Made by a program: the position numbers and the translations under genes
Notes under the pieces: model-generated
What the model was told of the DNA's origin: nothing
The model's input: only the letters and a program-made list of their open reading frames with translations
Databases searched by the model: none
In this document: one piece after another, positions 47,615-58,600 of the stretch
Numbering within the stretch: the stretch's first letter is position 1
Layout: each line of letters begins with the position of its first letter
Source of the DNA: Rhodopseudomonas sp. P2A-2r
Lineage (GTDB): Bacteria > Pseudomonadota > Alphaproteobacteria > Rhizobiales > Xanthobacteraceae
Length of the DNA: 64,000 bases
Direction: 5' to 3'
Assembly (NCBI RefSeq): GCF_026015985.1
Contig: NZ_CP110389.1
Coordinates: 3,566,001 to 3,630,000 of the forward strand

Positions 47615-47727
47615 GTCATCCTGAGGTGCTCGCCCGACAGGGCGAGCCTCGAAGGATGCGGCCGCGAACGCCCGCGCGTGCGGCCACCCGTCGAGGCCGT
47701 CGCTGCGCGACGGCGCCTCAGGATGAC
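47615..47727. repeat. Palindromic intergenic repeat (GTCATCCTGAGG type), copy 2
   Basis: 113 bp between the convergent aapP and cysteine synthase genes. Outer arms GTCATCCTGAGG and CCTCAGGATGAC are identical to copy 1 at 9076-9186. An inner hairpin GCTCGCC/GGCGAGC and the TCGAAGGATG word are also shared, while the centre differs. It probably ends transcription from both sides. Confidence 0.85.
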
Positions 47728-47753
47728 GACAGAGTCTGCTGAGAGTTAAGTTA

Positions 47754-48791
47754 TCACACCTTCTCGAACGGCACGCTGATGCTGCTCTTCTGCTCCAGCC
47801 ATTCCGGCACCGGCAGGTTCTTCGAACGCATGAAGGCTGGATTGAACAGTTTCGATTGGTAGCGGCTGCCGTTGTCGCACAGGATGGTCACGATGGTATG
47901 GCCGGGGCCCATGTCCTTGGCGAGCCGGATCGCGCCGGCGATGTTGATGCCACTGGAACCGCCGAGGCAGATGCCTTCGTGTTCGAGCAGATCGAAGACG
48001 ATCCGCACGGCTTCGTCGTCCTGGATCTGGTAGGCGTCGTCGACCACAGCGCCTTCGAGGTTGGCGGTGACGCGGCCCTGGCCGATGCCCTCGGTGATCG
48101 ATGAGCCCTCGGATTTCAGCGCGCCGTGCTTGTAGTACTCGTACAGCGCCGAACCCATCGGATCGGCGAGCACGATCCGGATCTTGTCGTTGAATTTCTT
48201 CAGGCCGAGCGAGACGCCGGCGAGTGTGCCGCCGGAGCCGACCGAACAGACAAAGCCGTCGATCTTGCCGTCGGTCTGTTGCCAGATTTCCGGCGCCGTG
48301 GTTTCGATATGGGCTTGGCGGTTGGCGACGTTGTCGAACTGATTCGCCCAGATCGCGCCGTTCGGGTCGCTCTTTGCGAGTTGCTCGGCAAGGCGGCCGG
48401 ACAGCTTCACGTAGTTGTTCGGGTTGGCATAGGGCACCGCCGGCACTTCAATTAGTTCGGCGCCGCACAACCGCAGCATGTCCTTCTTTTCCTGGCTCTG
48501 CGTGTCGGGGATCACGATCACCGTGCGAAAGCCGAGCGCATTGGCCACGAGGGCCAGGCCGATTCCGGTGTTGCCGGCCGTGCCTTCGACCACCGTGCCG
48601 CCCGGCCGCAGCGTGCCGCGCGCGATGGCGTCACGGATAATGAACAGCGCCGCACGATCCTTGACCGACTGGCCTGGATTCATGAATTCGGCCTTGCCGA
48701 GAATGGTGCAACCGGTCAGCTCGGAAGCACGCTTGAGCTTGATCAGCGGCGTGTTGCCGATTGCTTCGACGACGTCGTTATCAATGTTCAT
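47754..48791 (-). CDS. cysK: Cysteine synthase (O-acetylserine sulfhydrylase)
   Basis: 345 aa, PLP fold type II. Forms cysteine from O-acetylserine and sulfide. Blocks: VVEAIGNTPLIKLKRASELT, the PLP lysine in NPGQSVKDRAALFII, VEGTAGNTGIGLALVANALG, QFDNVANRQAH, VCSVGSGGTLAGVSLGLKKF and LGGSSGINIAGAIRLAKDMG. The C-terminus CDNGSRYQSKLFNPAFMRSK followed by about 20 residues makes it slightly longer than E. coli CysK, as in related bradyrhizobia. A cystathionine beta-synthase role is less likely given the length. ATG 48791 was chosen over the open frame upstream because the motif begins there. It lies downstream of the CFA operon on the same strand, 94 nt away. Confidence 0.88.
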   Translation of the reverse strand: MNIDNDVVEAIGNTPLIKLKRASELTGCTILGKAEFMNPGQSVKDRAALFIIRDAIARGTLRPGGTVVEGTAGNTGIGLALVANALGFRTVIVIPDTQSQEKKDMLRLCGAELIEVPAVPYANPNNYVKLSGRLAEQLAKSDPNGAIWANQFDNVANRQAHIETTAPEIWQQTDGKIDGFVCSVGSGGTLAGVSLGLKKFNDKIRIVLADPMGSALYEYYKHGALKSEGSSITEGIGQGRVTANLEGAVVDDAYQIQDDEAVRIVFDLLEHEGICLGGSSGINIAGAIRLAKDMGPGHTIVTILCDNGSRYQSKLFNPAFMRSKNLPVPEWLEQKSSISVPFEKV

Positions 48792-48885
48792 GATGCGGAA
48801 TTCTGCCAGCGGGGATGCCAATGTTGCGGCGACCCTAGTGGACGGCCGGGGGCTGCACAAGGGAAGCAGCCCTTCCTGGCCGCAG

Positions 48886-50115
48886 TCACTCCACCTTGGC
48901 GAACACCACCTGCCGCACGTCGATATTTCCCGACAGGAACCCGGCCTCGCAATAAGCAAGGTAGTATTCCCAGAGCCGCCGGAAGCGATCGTCGAAGCCG
49001 AGCGGCGTCAGGCTCGGCCATGCCGCGCGGAAATTATCTCTCCATGTGGCCAGTGTCTTGGCATAGTCTTGCCCGAAAATCCGCTCGCGGATGACAGGCA
49101 CACCGAACCGCGTGCCCAGCGATTTCAGGATCTCGGGCGACGGCAGCATGCCGCCGGGAAACACGTAGCGCTGGATGAAGTCGACCTCGCGCCGGTAGGT
49201 CTGAAAAAACTTGTCCTGGATGGTGATGGCCTGAATCCCGACCAGCCCGCCGGGCATCAGGCGGTCGCGCAGTTGTGAGAAATATTGCGGCCAGAATTGC
49301 TCGCCGACCGCCTCGATCATTTCGATGGACGCGATGCGGTCGTACTGGCCGCGCTCATCGCGATAGTCCTGGAACCGAATCTCGACCTGGTCGCCAAGGC
49401 CGGCCGCCTGGATGCGCTTCTGCGCGAAGTCGCGCTGCTCGGTGCTGATGGTGAGGCCGACCACATGGGCGCCGTAGTTCTTGGCGGCGTATTCGGCAAA
49501 GCCGCCCCAGCCGCAGCCGATTTCCAGCACCCGATGGCCGGGCCGCAGGTCGATGGCTTCGGCGAGGCGGCGATACTTGTTGTTCTGGGCCGCGGTCAGA
49601 TCCTGGGTGTGGTCCTCATAGATCGCCGACGAATAGGTCATGCTCGGATCGAGCCATGCCGAGTAGAATGCATTGCCGATGTCGTAATGCGCGAAAATGT
49701 TCTTGCGCGCCTGTCGTTTGGTATTGCGGTTGAACCAGTGACGGACGATCTGCACGAAGCGCATCAGCGGATTGTCGCCGAGCATGGCCTGGATCAGGTC
49801 GTGATTGACGCAGAACAGATACAGGAACTGGGTCAGGTCCGGCGTATCCCACTCGCCATGCAGATAGGCCTCGGCGATGCCGATATCGCCGCCATTGAGC
49901 AGACGGGATGCAAAGCCGTAGCCGTAGATCGTCATGGCCGCCGTTGGGCCGGGTTCCATGCCGCCGAGCCGCACGCGGCGGCCATCGGGCAGGGTGACGT
50001 CCAGCGTCCCGCGTCGCAGGCGCGATCCGAAGCCGAAGGCCAGCCGCACAATGCGCGGCAGATCCGCGAGTTGGGTCTCCACATTTTCGGGCGTCAGGGC
50101 AATCAGTTCAGACAT
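48886..50115 (-). CDS. Cyclopropane-fatty-acyl-phospholipid synthase family methyltransferase
   Basis: 409 aa. The SAM-binding core is plain: GHRVLEIGCGWGGFAEYAAK, HVVGLTISTEQRDFAQKRI and YDRIASIEMIEAVGEQFWPQ. Upstream are FAHYDIGNAFYSAWLDPSMT and YSSAIYEDHTQDL, characteristic of the CFA synthase/mycolic acid methylase family. It methylates double bonds in membrane phospholipid acyl chains. In this operon (flavoprotein, DUF1365, then this gene) the enzyme may instead act in methylated or furan fatty acid formation, as I recall for related genes in Rhodobacter sphaeroides under singlet-oxygen control. ATG 50115 begins MSELIALTPENVETQL; an upstream in-frame ATG at 50193 overlaps the DUF1365 gene. 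Confidence 0.9.
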   Translation of the reverse strand: MSELIALTPENVETQLADLPRIVRLAFGFGSRLRRGTLDVTLPDGRRVRLGGMEPGPTAAMTIYGYGFASRLLNGGDIGIAEAYLHGEWDTPDLTQFLYLFCVNHDLIQAMLGDNPLMRFVQIVRHWFNRNTKRQARKNIFAHYDIGNAFYSAWLDPSMTYSSAIYEDHTQDLTAAQNNKYRRLAEAIDLRPGHRVLEIGCGWGGFAEYAAKNYGAHVVGLTISTEQRDFAQKRIQAAGLGDQVEIRFQDYRDERGQYDRIASIEMIEAVGEQFWPQYFSQLRDRLMPGGLVGIQAITIQDKFFQTYRREVDFIQRYVFPGGMLPSPEILKSLGTRFGVPVIRERIFGQDYAKTLATWRDNFRAAWPSLTPLGFDDRFRRLWEYYLAYCEAGFLSGNIDVRQVVFAKVE

Positions 50116-50185
50116 GTCAGATCCATCGAGTAGCGTGGCTCTGTGTCCGAGTGCGCGACGACTGTGCGTGGCCGTAGCCGCTTGA

Positions 50186-51076
50186 TTAAACAAGAGCCCC
50201 CTTATGCGCCGCGGAATTCGCAGTCCGCGACGACATTAGCTCCTGACTATAATCACTGCGAGGGTCTGCAGCCAAGGTAGTATTTGGAGGCGCCGGTCGC
50301 GGCACCAGCCGGGCGCCCTTGATCCACAGCCGCAGCGCCTGCCAATGAATGGCGGCCATGATTTTCAAGGTCACCAGCGGCAGTGAGATGAAGGACCGCA
50401 GCAGAGCCGCTGTGGTGAGTGGGCGCCGCTCCCCGATGAAGGTGGCGGCGAGGATCGGGCCCTCGACGTCGGTTTCCAGGATGCGCAGCTTCACGTTCTG
50501 TCCGGGCGGCGACACACGAAAATGATAGCGCATGGCCATCCCGAGGAACGGCGAGACGTAGAACAGCTTGTCCTGTTGCTGCCGGATGCCGGCCGCACTG
50601 CACTCGCCCGGTTGCACCGGCAGCACATAGGCATGGATGTCGCCGAAGGTGTTGCGCACCTCATAGATCATCAGCGCCAGCGTGCCGTCGGGCTGGTAGC
50701 AGAAATAGGCCGACAGCGGATTGAAGGTGTAGCCGAGCAGGCGCGGGTAGCACAGCAGCGTGACCCTGCCGCCGGTCAAGTCGATGCCGTGCCCGGCGGC
50801 GCAACGCTGCGCATAGGCGCGCAGCGACGAGCCATCGCGATCGCCATGATCGGATTCATGGAAGCTGTAGAGCGCGGCACGGTTGACGCCGAACAACCGC
50901 GATGCCCTGCTGGCTGTCTCGAGCTGGTCGAGATCGATCAAGAGGCTCATGACGCGATAGCTGAAGCGATGGCCCATCGGCTTCAGGCGTGCATGCATGA
51001 CATCGCCGAAGTAAAGCACGGCCGCGGCATGTGCCGCGTCCGGTCGTGTTGTCGCCTGAGTCATGTCCGCCGGCAT
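50186..51076 (-). CDS. DUF1365 family protein
   Basis: 296 aa. HAAAVLYFGDVMHARLKPMG, HRFSYRVMSLLIDLDQLET, LCYPRLLGYTFNPLSAYFCY, MIYEVRNTFGDIHAYVLP and KLFYVSPFLGMAMRYHFRV are DUF1365 blocks. The role is unknown, but the family almost always sits between an FAD-dependent oxidoreductase and a CFA synthase-like gene, as here, which implies a step on fatty acyl chains. The start is either the ATG at 51076 (2 nt after the upstream stop) or that at 51064. The stop lies 70 nt before the CFA gene start. Confidence 0.9.
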   Translation of the reverse strand: MPADMTQATTRPDAAHAAAVLYFGDVMHARLKPMGHRFSYRVMSLLIDLDQLETASRASRLFGVNRAALYSFHESDHGDRDGSSLRAYAQRCAAGHGIDLTGGRVTLLCYPRLLGYTFNPLSAYFCYQPDGTLALMIYEVRNTFGDIHAYVLPVQPGECSAAGIRQQQDKLFYVSPFLGMAMRYHFRVSPPGQNVKLRILETDVEGPILAATFIGERRPLTTAALLRSFISLPLVTLKIMAAIHWQALRLWIKGARLVPRPAPPNTTLAADPRSDYSQELMSSRTANSAAHKGALV

Positions 51077-51078
51077 CG

Positions 51079-52391
51079 TTACTCCGCGGCTTCTGCCATT
51101 TCAGGCGGCGGCTCCCGCCACGGCACCGTCGCGCCGAGCGCCTCGGCGACCGCCAGGCCGGAGCGCAGCCCGTCCTCGTGAAATCCATATCCGGTCCAGG
51201 CGCCGCAGAACCAGGTGTGGCGCTGCCCCTGAATCTCGCCGAGCCGTTTTTGCGCGGCGAAGGCTGCCGCATTGTATCGCGGGTGGTCGCACAGATAGCG
51301 ACCAAATGTGAGCCCCGGCTCGGGCTCGAAGGGCGGGTTGAGGCTGACGAACAGCGGCTTGTCGTCGGCGATGCCCTGCAAGGGGTTCATCCAGTAGGTG
51401 ACGGCGACGTCGTTGATGGAGCTTCCTCCCGCTGCCAGCGCAGGAAGTTCCATGACGCCCATGCGCCTCTGCGCTTGGGCATGAGGCGGGGGTCGCGATG
51501 CAGGTAGACGACGTTGGGCGCGTAGCCGATGTCGCCCAAGATCTCCTGTTCCTCGACGCTGGGATCTGCCAGCATCGCCAGCGCCTGGTCGCTGTGCGAC
51601 GCCACTACCACATGGTCGTAGGTATCGCTGCGACCATGGCTGTCATTGACAACGACGCCATGCGCCGTGCGCGCGATGGACGTCACCGCGCATCCCAGCC
51701 GCAGATGGTCTCCGAAAGCCGATACCAGTTTTTCGACGTAGCGCTGGCTACAACCTTTGACCGTGCGCCAGACCGGACGATCATATTGCAGCAGGCGATG
51801 GTTGCTGAAGAACGCGACGAAATTCTCGGCGGGGAAATCGAGCATTTGCTCGGCCGGTGCGGACCAGATCGCGGCGCCCATCGGCGCCAGGTAATCCGAG
51901 AGCAGCCGCGGCGCGAATTTTCGCCAGGCAAAGTATTCGCCGAGCGTCATGGTGCCGAGCAAGCCTTCGGTTCGGTCCTTCACGCTCTGCTCGTTGAAGG
52001 TCAGGATGTCGCGGAGCATGCGCAGGTACGATGGCGACAGGAGGTTCTTGGGCTGGACGAACAGGCCGCGGGCCGTTTCGGCCCAGGATATGCCGCCGCC
52101 TTTCCACTCGAAACGCCCGGCATCCGCACTGACTGCGAAGCTCATGCAGCTCGCCACCGTGTCGACGCCAAGATGCGCAAACAGGGCGGTGAGGTCGGGA
52201 TAATTCAGCTCGTTATAGACGATGAAGCCGATATCGACTGCCAGCGCCGCGCCGTCATAGTCGATGGTCACGGTGTGGCTGTGGCCCCCGGGCCGCAATT
52301 CGCGGTCGTAGACAGTGACCGGATAGCGCTTCGACAAGGCCCAGGCCGCCGCGTTGCCGGCGATTCCCGTTCCGATTACTGCCACGCGCAT
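51079..52391 (-). CDS. FAD/NAD(P)-binding oxidoreductase, amine oxidase type (frameshifted)
   Basis: About 437 aa after correction. The N-terminus MRVAVIGTGIAGNAAAWALS is the dinucleotide-binding G-x-G-x-x-G fold, followed by VYDRELRPGGHSHTVTIDYD, VDIGFIVYNELNYPDLTALF and VYLHRDPRLMPKRRGAWASW. The second frame continues SSINDVAVTYWMNPLQGIAD and ends with the flavin-contact block TWFCGAWTGYGFHEDGLRSG. The frames meet at 51428-51430, where one more G on the coding strand (GGG to GGGG) gives WNFLRWQRGGSSIND. It is first of a three-gene operon with DUF1365 and a CFA synthase-like enzyme and probably oxidises or desaturates acyl chains. Confidence 0.87.
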
Positions 52392-52420
52392 TCCCAGCCC
52401 CCGCCATTTGTTGCTGTAGA

Positions 52421-52447
52421 GATACGTTGGTAACCGATGGAGGTTTC
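52421..52447 (-). promoter_or_regulatory. Candidate ECF sigma promoter of the flavoprotein/CFA operon
   Basis: On the minus strand GAAACC (52447-52442), a 15-nt spacer, then CGTATC (52426-52421), 29 nt before the ATG. The AAC/CGT cores fit ECF promoters. It does not match the RpoE-ChrR consensus I know, so the sigma factor is open. Confidence 0.4.
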
Positions 52448-52852
52448 AAACCAGAGCGGCTCGGCCGGGGGCGCGCCGCCATAACGCCACCAGACACATA
52501 AAATCACATGAAATCTTGGTAAGACTGCCACATGCGACAATCCGGCCAGTCTGCATAAAAGTACCGTGGAATATGGAGATTCTTGAGAGTCCGGTGCGGC
52601 TGGCGACGCCTCAGCCGAGGCCGCACTTTCCGGGGCAAACGCGGATCAATGCTGTCCGCGCCGGAATCCGCCCGCTACAATGGCCTTCAGTCCCTTGAAA
52701 GAAGAATCGCTCGTGAACGTGCCACAAGCTGCAGTGAAAAACGTCGGAATGTTCCCGGAAGCGCGTCAGCGCAGCGATGCCCGCGTCGAGGCGCTGACGT
52801 GACATCACCGTCGCCATGGCGGTTGCCGGCCGGGCCGGCGGGGCGGCGGCTG
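52448..52852. promoter_or_regulatory. Divergent region upstream of the RND efflux operon
   Basis: About 405 nt between divergent starts. No credible gene is seen; the open frame covering part of it lacks family resemblance before the lipoprotein signal at 52853. An AT-richer patch at 52497-52565 is the likeliest promoter area. No regulator gene is adjacent. Confidence 0.4.
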
Positions 52853-54282
52853 ATGCTCCGGATCGGCGGAAGACTGATGCCTTGCGCAGTCGCCGTGTCG
52901 CTGTCGGGCTGCATTCTCACCAAGGACCTGCCGGACCCGGCGCTCGACGTTCCGGCGTCTTACCAGGCGGCGCGGCTGGCCAATTCCGGCGGCGCGGTTC
53001 CGGCGCTGGACTGGTGGCGCGGCTTCCGCTCGCGCGAACTGACCCAGCTGATGGAGGAGGCCCAGACCGTCAATCTGGATATCGCGGCGGCCACCGCGCG
53101 CATTATCCAGGCCGATGCCCAGGCGCGAATCACCGGTGCGGCGCTGTTGCCGAGCCTCAGCGGAGGCGGGCAGGAAACCTATTCCCGGACCTCGGGTTCG
53201 AGCGCCAGCGGCTTGACCAATAATGGGCGCGAGATCGTCAATTATTCGGCCTCGCTCAGTGCGAGCTACGAAATCGACTTCTGGAGCAAGAATCGCGACG
53301 CCGCGCTGGCGCTCGAAGAGACCGCCAACGCCAACCGCTTCGATCGCGATGTGGTGGCGCTGACCACGCTGACCGCGGTCGCCAACGCCTATTTCCAGGT
53401 GCTGGCCTCGCAGGACCGCATTCGGACCGCCGAACGCAATATCGCCAGCGCGCAGCGGATACTCGATGCCATCAAGCAGCGGCTCAGTGCCGGCACCGGC
53501 ACCGACCTCGACGTCGCCCAGCAGGAGAGCGTGCTCGCCAACCAGCGCGCCGCTGTGCCGCCGCTGCGCCAGACGCTGGCCCAGAACGTCAACGCGCTGG
53601 CCACCCTGGTGTCGCGCCCCCGGAGAGCGTGCGCGTTGCCGGCGGCTCGCTGAACAACATTTCGTCGCCACGGGTGACGCCAGGCCTGCCTTCGGAGTTG
53701 CTGACGCAGCGGCCGGATATCCGCCGCCAGGAATCCCAGCTCGCCTCCGCCACCGCCAATGTCGGCAGCGCCCGCGCGCAGTTCTTTCCCAGCATCCAGC
53801 TGACCGGGCAGGGCGGCTATCAGAGTTCGGCGCTGGTAGCGCTGTTCCAACCGAATGCCGCGTTCTTCAGCCTGGTCGGCGGCCTGACCCAGCCGATTTT
53901 CGACGGCGGCCGGATCCGGGGCAATTTCGAATTGACCCAGGCGAAGCAGGACGAGCTGCTGCAGACTTATCGCAAGACCGTGGTGTCGGCCTTCGCCGAT
54001 GTCGACAATGCCCTGGTGGCGATCCGCCAGACGTCCGAAAAGCTGCGATTGCAGCGTGATGTGGTGACGGCGTCGCGGCGCGCATTCCAGCTCTCCGAGC
54101 AGCAACTGCGCGCCGGGACGGCTGACATCGTGACTGTGTTGAACACCCAATTGACGTTATTTCAGGCCGAAGATGCGCTGTCCCAGGCCCAACTGGCGCG
54201 GCTGCTGGCGATCGTCAGCCTGTATCAGGCGCTGGGCGGCGGTTGGGAGCCGAAGATGGAGAAGCCGGTCAATGCTCTTTAA
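52853..54282 (+). CDS. RND efflux outer membrane lipoprotein, TolC/NodT family (frameshifted)
   Basis: About 476 aa after correction. A signal peptide with lipobox LSGC (MPCAVAVSLSGCILTKDLPD) is followed by two OEP repeats: PALDWWRGFRSRELTQLMEE, ARITGAALLPSLSGGGQETY, YEIDFWSKNRDAALALEETA, then in the second frame LPSELLTQRPDIRRQESQLA, FFPSIQLTGQGGYQSSALVA and LFQAEDALSQAQLARLLAIV. This is the trimeric channel of a tripartite pump. The frame breaks in the C5 run 53617-53621; a sixth C restores VSRPPESVRVAGGSLNN. ATG 52853 begins the signal; a GTG at 52799 is possible. The stop overlaps the membrane fusion protein start by 11 nt. Confidence 0.88.
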
Positions 54283-55607
54283 GCCGGAATTGAACGAGAC
54301 CGCGAAGGCCGCCGGCGAGGGTGTCACCCGCGTCGCCGGGCGCGCGCGCCGCCGCACGGTCTCGATCCTGGTCATGCTGATCATCCTGGGCAGCCTCGGC
54401 TATATCGGCTGGCGGGCGATGCAGCAGAAACAGGCCGCCGAACGCGTGCGTCCTGACCTCAGCGTGCCGGTGCTGGCGGCGAAGCCACGGATTATGGACG
54501 TGCCCGTCTCATCTCGACGGCGTCGGCTCGGTGAAAGCGCTGAACAACGTCACAGTGCGCGCCCAGGTCGACGGCAAGCTGATCAAGGTGAATTTCAAGG
54601 AGGGCCAGGACGTCAAGGCGGGCGACGTGCTCGGCGAGATCGACCCGGTGCTCTACAAGGCGCTGTACGATCAGGCCGTCGCCAAGAAGGCTCAAGATGA
54701 GGCGACGCTGGCCAATGCCCGGCTCGACCTTATTCGCTATCAGCAACTGGCCGCATCTAATGCCGGCTCCAAGCAGCAGGCCGACACGCAGAAGTCGGTC
54801 GTGGCGCAGCAGGAAGCCCTGGTGAATTCCGACCAGGCGGCCATCGACAATGCCGCGGCGACGCTGAGCTATACCAAGATCATCGCGCCGCTGTCCGGCC
54901 GGGCCGGGCTTCGCCAGGTCGACCAGGGCAACATCATCCATGCCTCCGACACCACCGGCCTGGTGATCATCACCCAGCTGCAGCCGATCGCGGTGCAGTT
55001 CAGCCTGCCGCAGCAGCAGATCGTCCGTGCCAATGCCGCGGCGGCCAAGGGGACGCTCGCCGTCGACGTATTCGGCAATGACGGCGTCACCGTCATCGAC
55101 AACGGCACCCTGACCGGCATCGACAACCAGGTCGACATCACCACCGGCACCGTGAAGCTGAAGGCAGAATTTCCCAATGCCACCTTCCAGCTCTGGCCCG
55201 GCCAGTTCGTCAATGTGCGCCTGAAGGTCGAGACCCTGTCCAAGGCGCTGGTGGTTCCGACATCGGCCGTGCAGCGCGGCCCCGCCGGGACTTTCAGCTA
55301 TGTGATTGGCGAGGGTGAGGTCGTGAAGGCGGTGCCGGTCACGGTGACCCAGCAGACCGAGACCGACGCGGTGATCGCCAAGGGGCTTTCCCCGACCGAC
55401 CGCGTTGTGACCACCGGCTTTGCCAATCTCGCCGAGGGCAGCAAGGTGACGATCGGCAGCAACAGCGAAGAGCCGACCGCCGACCTGGCGCCGCGCAAGC
55501 GTGGCCAGCGCGGCGAACGGCGTTCGGGCGAGGGCGACCAGAAGGGACAGACCGGTCCTGCCAAGGCGCCCAGCAGCGCCGCGCCCGGCGCAGCCAAGCA
55601 GCCATGA
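54272..55607 (+). CDS. RND efflux periplasmic adaptor (MdtA-like, frameshifted)
   Basis: About 444 aa after correction. One N-terminal anchor (TVSILVMLIILGSLGYIGW), then VPVLAAKPRIMDVPV in frame one. The second frame continues KALNNVTVRAQVDGKLIKVN, FKEGQDVKAGDVLGEIDPVL, an alpha hairpin (KKAQDEATLANARLDLIRYQ), IIAPLSGRAGLRQVDQGNII and FPNATFQLWPGQFVNVRLKV. The tail is Lys/Gly/Ala-rich. It is the HlyD/MdtA-type link between pump and channel. The shift lies at 54509-54512, where TCAT probably should read TAT (V-P-V-Y-L-D-G-V-G), an added base, unlike most of the other breaks here. Confidence 0.87.
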
Positions 55608-55660
55608 CGTCGATATCGGCCACCTGATTTGACCAACGCAACAGCGAAGAGCGCGCAGCC

Positions 55661-58600
55661 ATGAGCGTCTCGGAACCCTTCATTCGCCGGCCGGTCGCGA
55701 CGTCGCTGCTCGGTGTGGCGCTGCTGATCGGCGGCGCGCTTGGCTATTGGGCGCTGCCGGTCTCGGCGCTGCCGCAGGTCGATTTCCCGACCGTGCAGGT
55801 CTCGACGCAACTGCCAGGCGCCAGCCCGGATGTGATCGCCTCGCTGATCACCGCGCCGCTGGAACGGCAGCTCGGCCAGATTCCGTCGCTGACCTCGATG
55901 ACATCGACCAGTTCGTTCGGCGTCAGTTCGGTATCGCTGCAGTTCGATCTCAACCGGGATATAGACGGCGCCACCCAGGACGTGCAGGCGGCGATCAATG
56001 CCGCCGCCGGCGTGCTGCCGAAGAACCTGCCGTACCCGCCGGTCTACGCCAAGGTCAATCCGGCCGATGCGCCGGTGATGACGCTGGCGCTGACCTCCGA
56101 CACCATCTCGCTGCGCGCCATGAGCGACATCTCCGACACGCTGCTGGCGCAGCGGCTGAGCCAGATCTCCGGCGTCGGCCGCGTCGCCGTGCTCGGCGGC
56201 CTTAAGCCGGCCGTGCGGGTCCAGGCCGACCTGTCGCGGCTCGCCGCCTATGGCATCGCGATGGAGGACCTGCGCACCGCGATCGCAGGCGCCAACGTGT
56301 CCGGGCCGAAGGGCTCGCTCGACGGCGCGCAGCAGGCCTACACCATCGCCGCCAACGACCAGATCGCCGCGGCCGACGCCTACCGCCCCATCATCATCGC
56401 CTATCGCAACGGCGCGCCGGTGACGATCGGCGACGTCGCCCAGATCGTCGACGGGCTCGAGAACGACCGCACCGGCGGCTGGTATCAAGGCACGGCGGCG
56501 GTGATCATCGAGATCCAGCGCCAGCCCGGCGCCAATGTCATCGAGGTCGTGCGCCAGATCAACGAAGAGATTCCGAAGGTGCAGCGCTCGATGCCGGCCG
56601 GCGTCAAGCTGACCGTGGTCAGCGACCGCACCGTCACCATCCGGGCTTCCGTGCATGACGTGCAGTTCACGCTGCTGCTGTCGGTCATTCTGGTGACGCT
56701 GGTGGTGCTGCTGTTCCTGCGCTCGCTGCGAGCGACGCTGATTGCCGGGGTGGCGCTGCCGCTGTCGCTGATCACCAGCTTCGGGGTGATGTATTTCGCC
56801 GGCTTCAGCCTCGATAACCTTTCCCTGATGGCGCTGACCATCGGCACCGGCTTCGTGGTCGACGACGCTATCGTCATGATCGAGAACATCGTCCGGCACA
56901 TGGAGGATGGCGAGAGCCCGATGCAGGCAGCCCTGAGCGGCGCCAGCGAAATCGGGTTCACCGTGATCTCGCTGACGGTGTCGCTGATCGCGGTGTTCAT
57001 CCCGCTGCTGTTCATGTCGGGCCTGGTCGGCCGCATGTTCCGCGAATTCGCGCTGACCCTGACCATCGCCGTCATCACCTCGGCTGTCGTATCGCTCACC
57101 CTGACGCCGATGATGTGCTCGCGGCTGCTGAAGCACACCGGTGAGGAATGGCAGGTGCCCGGTCTCGCCGCGGTCAGCCGCGGCATCGATCGCATGGTCG
57201 CGTTCTATCACCGCACGCTGCTGTGGGTGCTGCAGCACCAGCGCGCCACATTGGTCGTGACGTTCCTGACCGTCGCGGCCACCGTGGTGCTCTACATCGT
57301 CGCCCCCAAGGGGTTCCTGCCGCTGCAGGATACCGCCGCGATTACGGCGGTGACCGAAGCCGGCGCCGATGTGTCCTTCGCCGAAATGCAGAGCCGGCAG
57401 AGCGCAGTGGCAGCGGCCATCGAGGCCGCCCCCGACGTCACCGGCGTGGTCTCGGTGATCGGCGGCGGCACCGTCAACCCGACCACCAATGTCGGCCGCC
57501 TTGTGTTGAATCTGAGGCCGCGCGGCGAGCGCAAGGACGACATCGGCCAGGTCATCGTGCGGTTGAAGCAGAGCGTCGCCGGCATTCCCGGGATGACGGT
57601 GTATTTCCAGCCGGTGCAGGATATCCAGATCAGCACCCAGGCCAGCCGTTCGCAGTACCAGTATACGTTGACCGGCACGGACTCGACGCAGGTCACGCTG
57701 TGGTCGGAGCGACTGGTTGCCGAACTGCGCCGCGATCCAATGTTCCGCGACGTTTCGTCGGAAAACCAGGCCGGCGGATTGCGCGCCTCGCTGGATATCA
57801 ACCGCCAGCGCGCCGGCCAGCTCGGTGTCAGTCTGCAGGCCATCAACGACACGCTCAACGACGCCTTCGCGCAGCGCCAGATCTCAACCATCTACGGCCA
57901 GGCCAACCAGTACCGTGTGGTGCTGGAGGCGCTGCCGTCGCAGCAGCGCGATCCGAACGTTCTGTCCAAGCTGTATCTGCCCGGCGCCGCCGGCGCCCAG
58001 GTGCCGCTGTCGGCGGTGGCGACGCTGACGCGCACCACGGCGCCGCTGGCGATTTCGCATCAGGCGCAGTTTCCGGCGATATCGCTGAGCTTCAACCTGG
58101 CGCCGGGGAGGCGCTCGGCGACGCCGTGCAGGAAGTCCGGAAAATCGAGACCCGGATAGGCATGCCCGGCAGCATCGTCGGCCTGTTCGCCGGCGATGCC
58201 GCTGAGTTCTCCAAATCGCTGTCCGGCCAGCCCTGGCTGATCCTCGCGGCACTGGTGACGATCTACATCGTGCTGGGCGTGCTCTATGAGAGCTACATCC
58301 ACCCGATCACCATTCTCTCGACGCTGCCCTCGGCCGGCGTCGGCGCGATCCTGGCTTTGATGGCGACCGGGCAGGACCTCTCAGTGATCGGCCTGATCGG
58401 CATCATCCTCCTGATGGGCATCGTCAAGAAGAACGCCATCATGATGATCGACTTCGCGCTGGATGCCGAGCGACATCGCGGCATGACGCCGGAAGCGGCT
58501 ATTGTCGAGGCCTGCCTGCTGCGCTTCCGACCGATCATGATGACCACGCTCGCCGCGCTGTTCGGCGCGTTGCCGCTGGCGGTAGAAAGCGGCACCGGCG

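Noticed and set aside
55298..57238. 646-aa minus-strand open frame across the first RND pump
   Set aside because: A His/Arg/Asp-rich antisense shadow in high-GC DNA with no family motif; the plus strand encodes a conserved RND pump.
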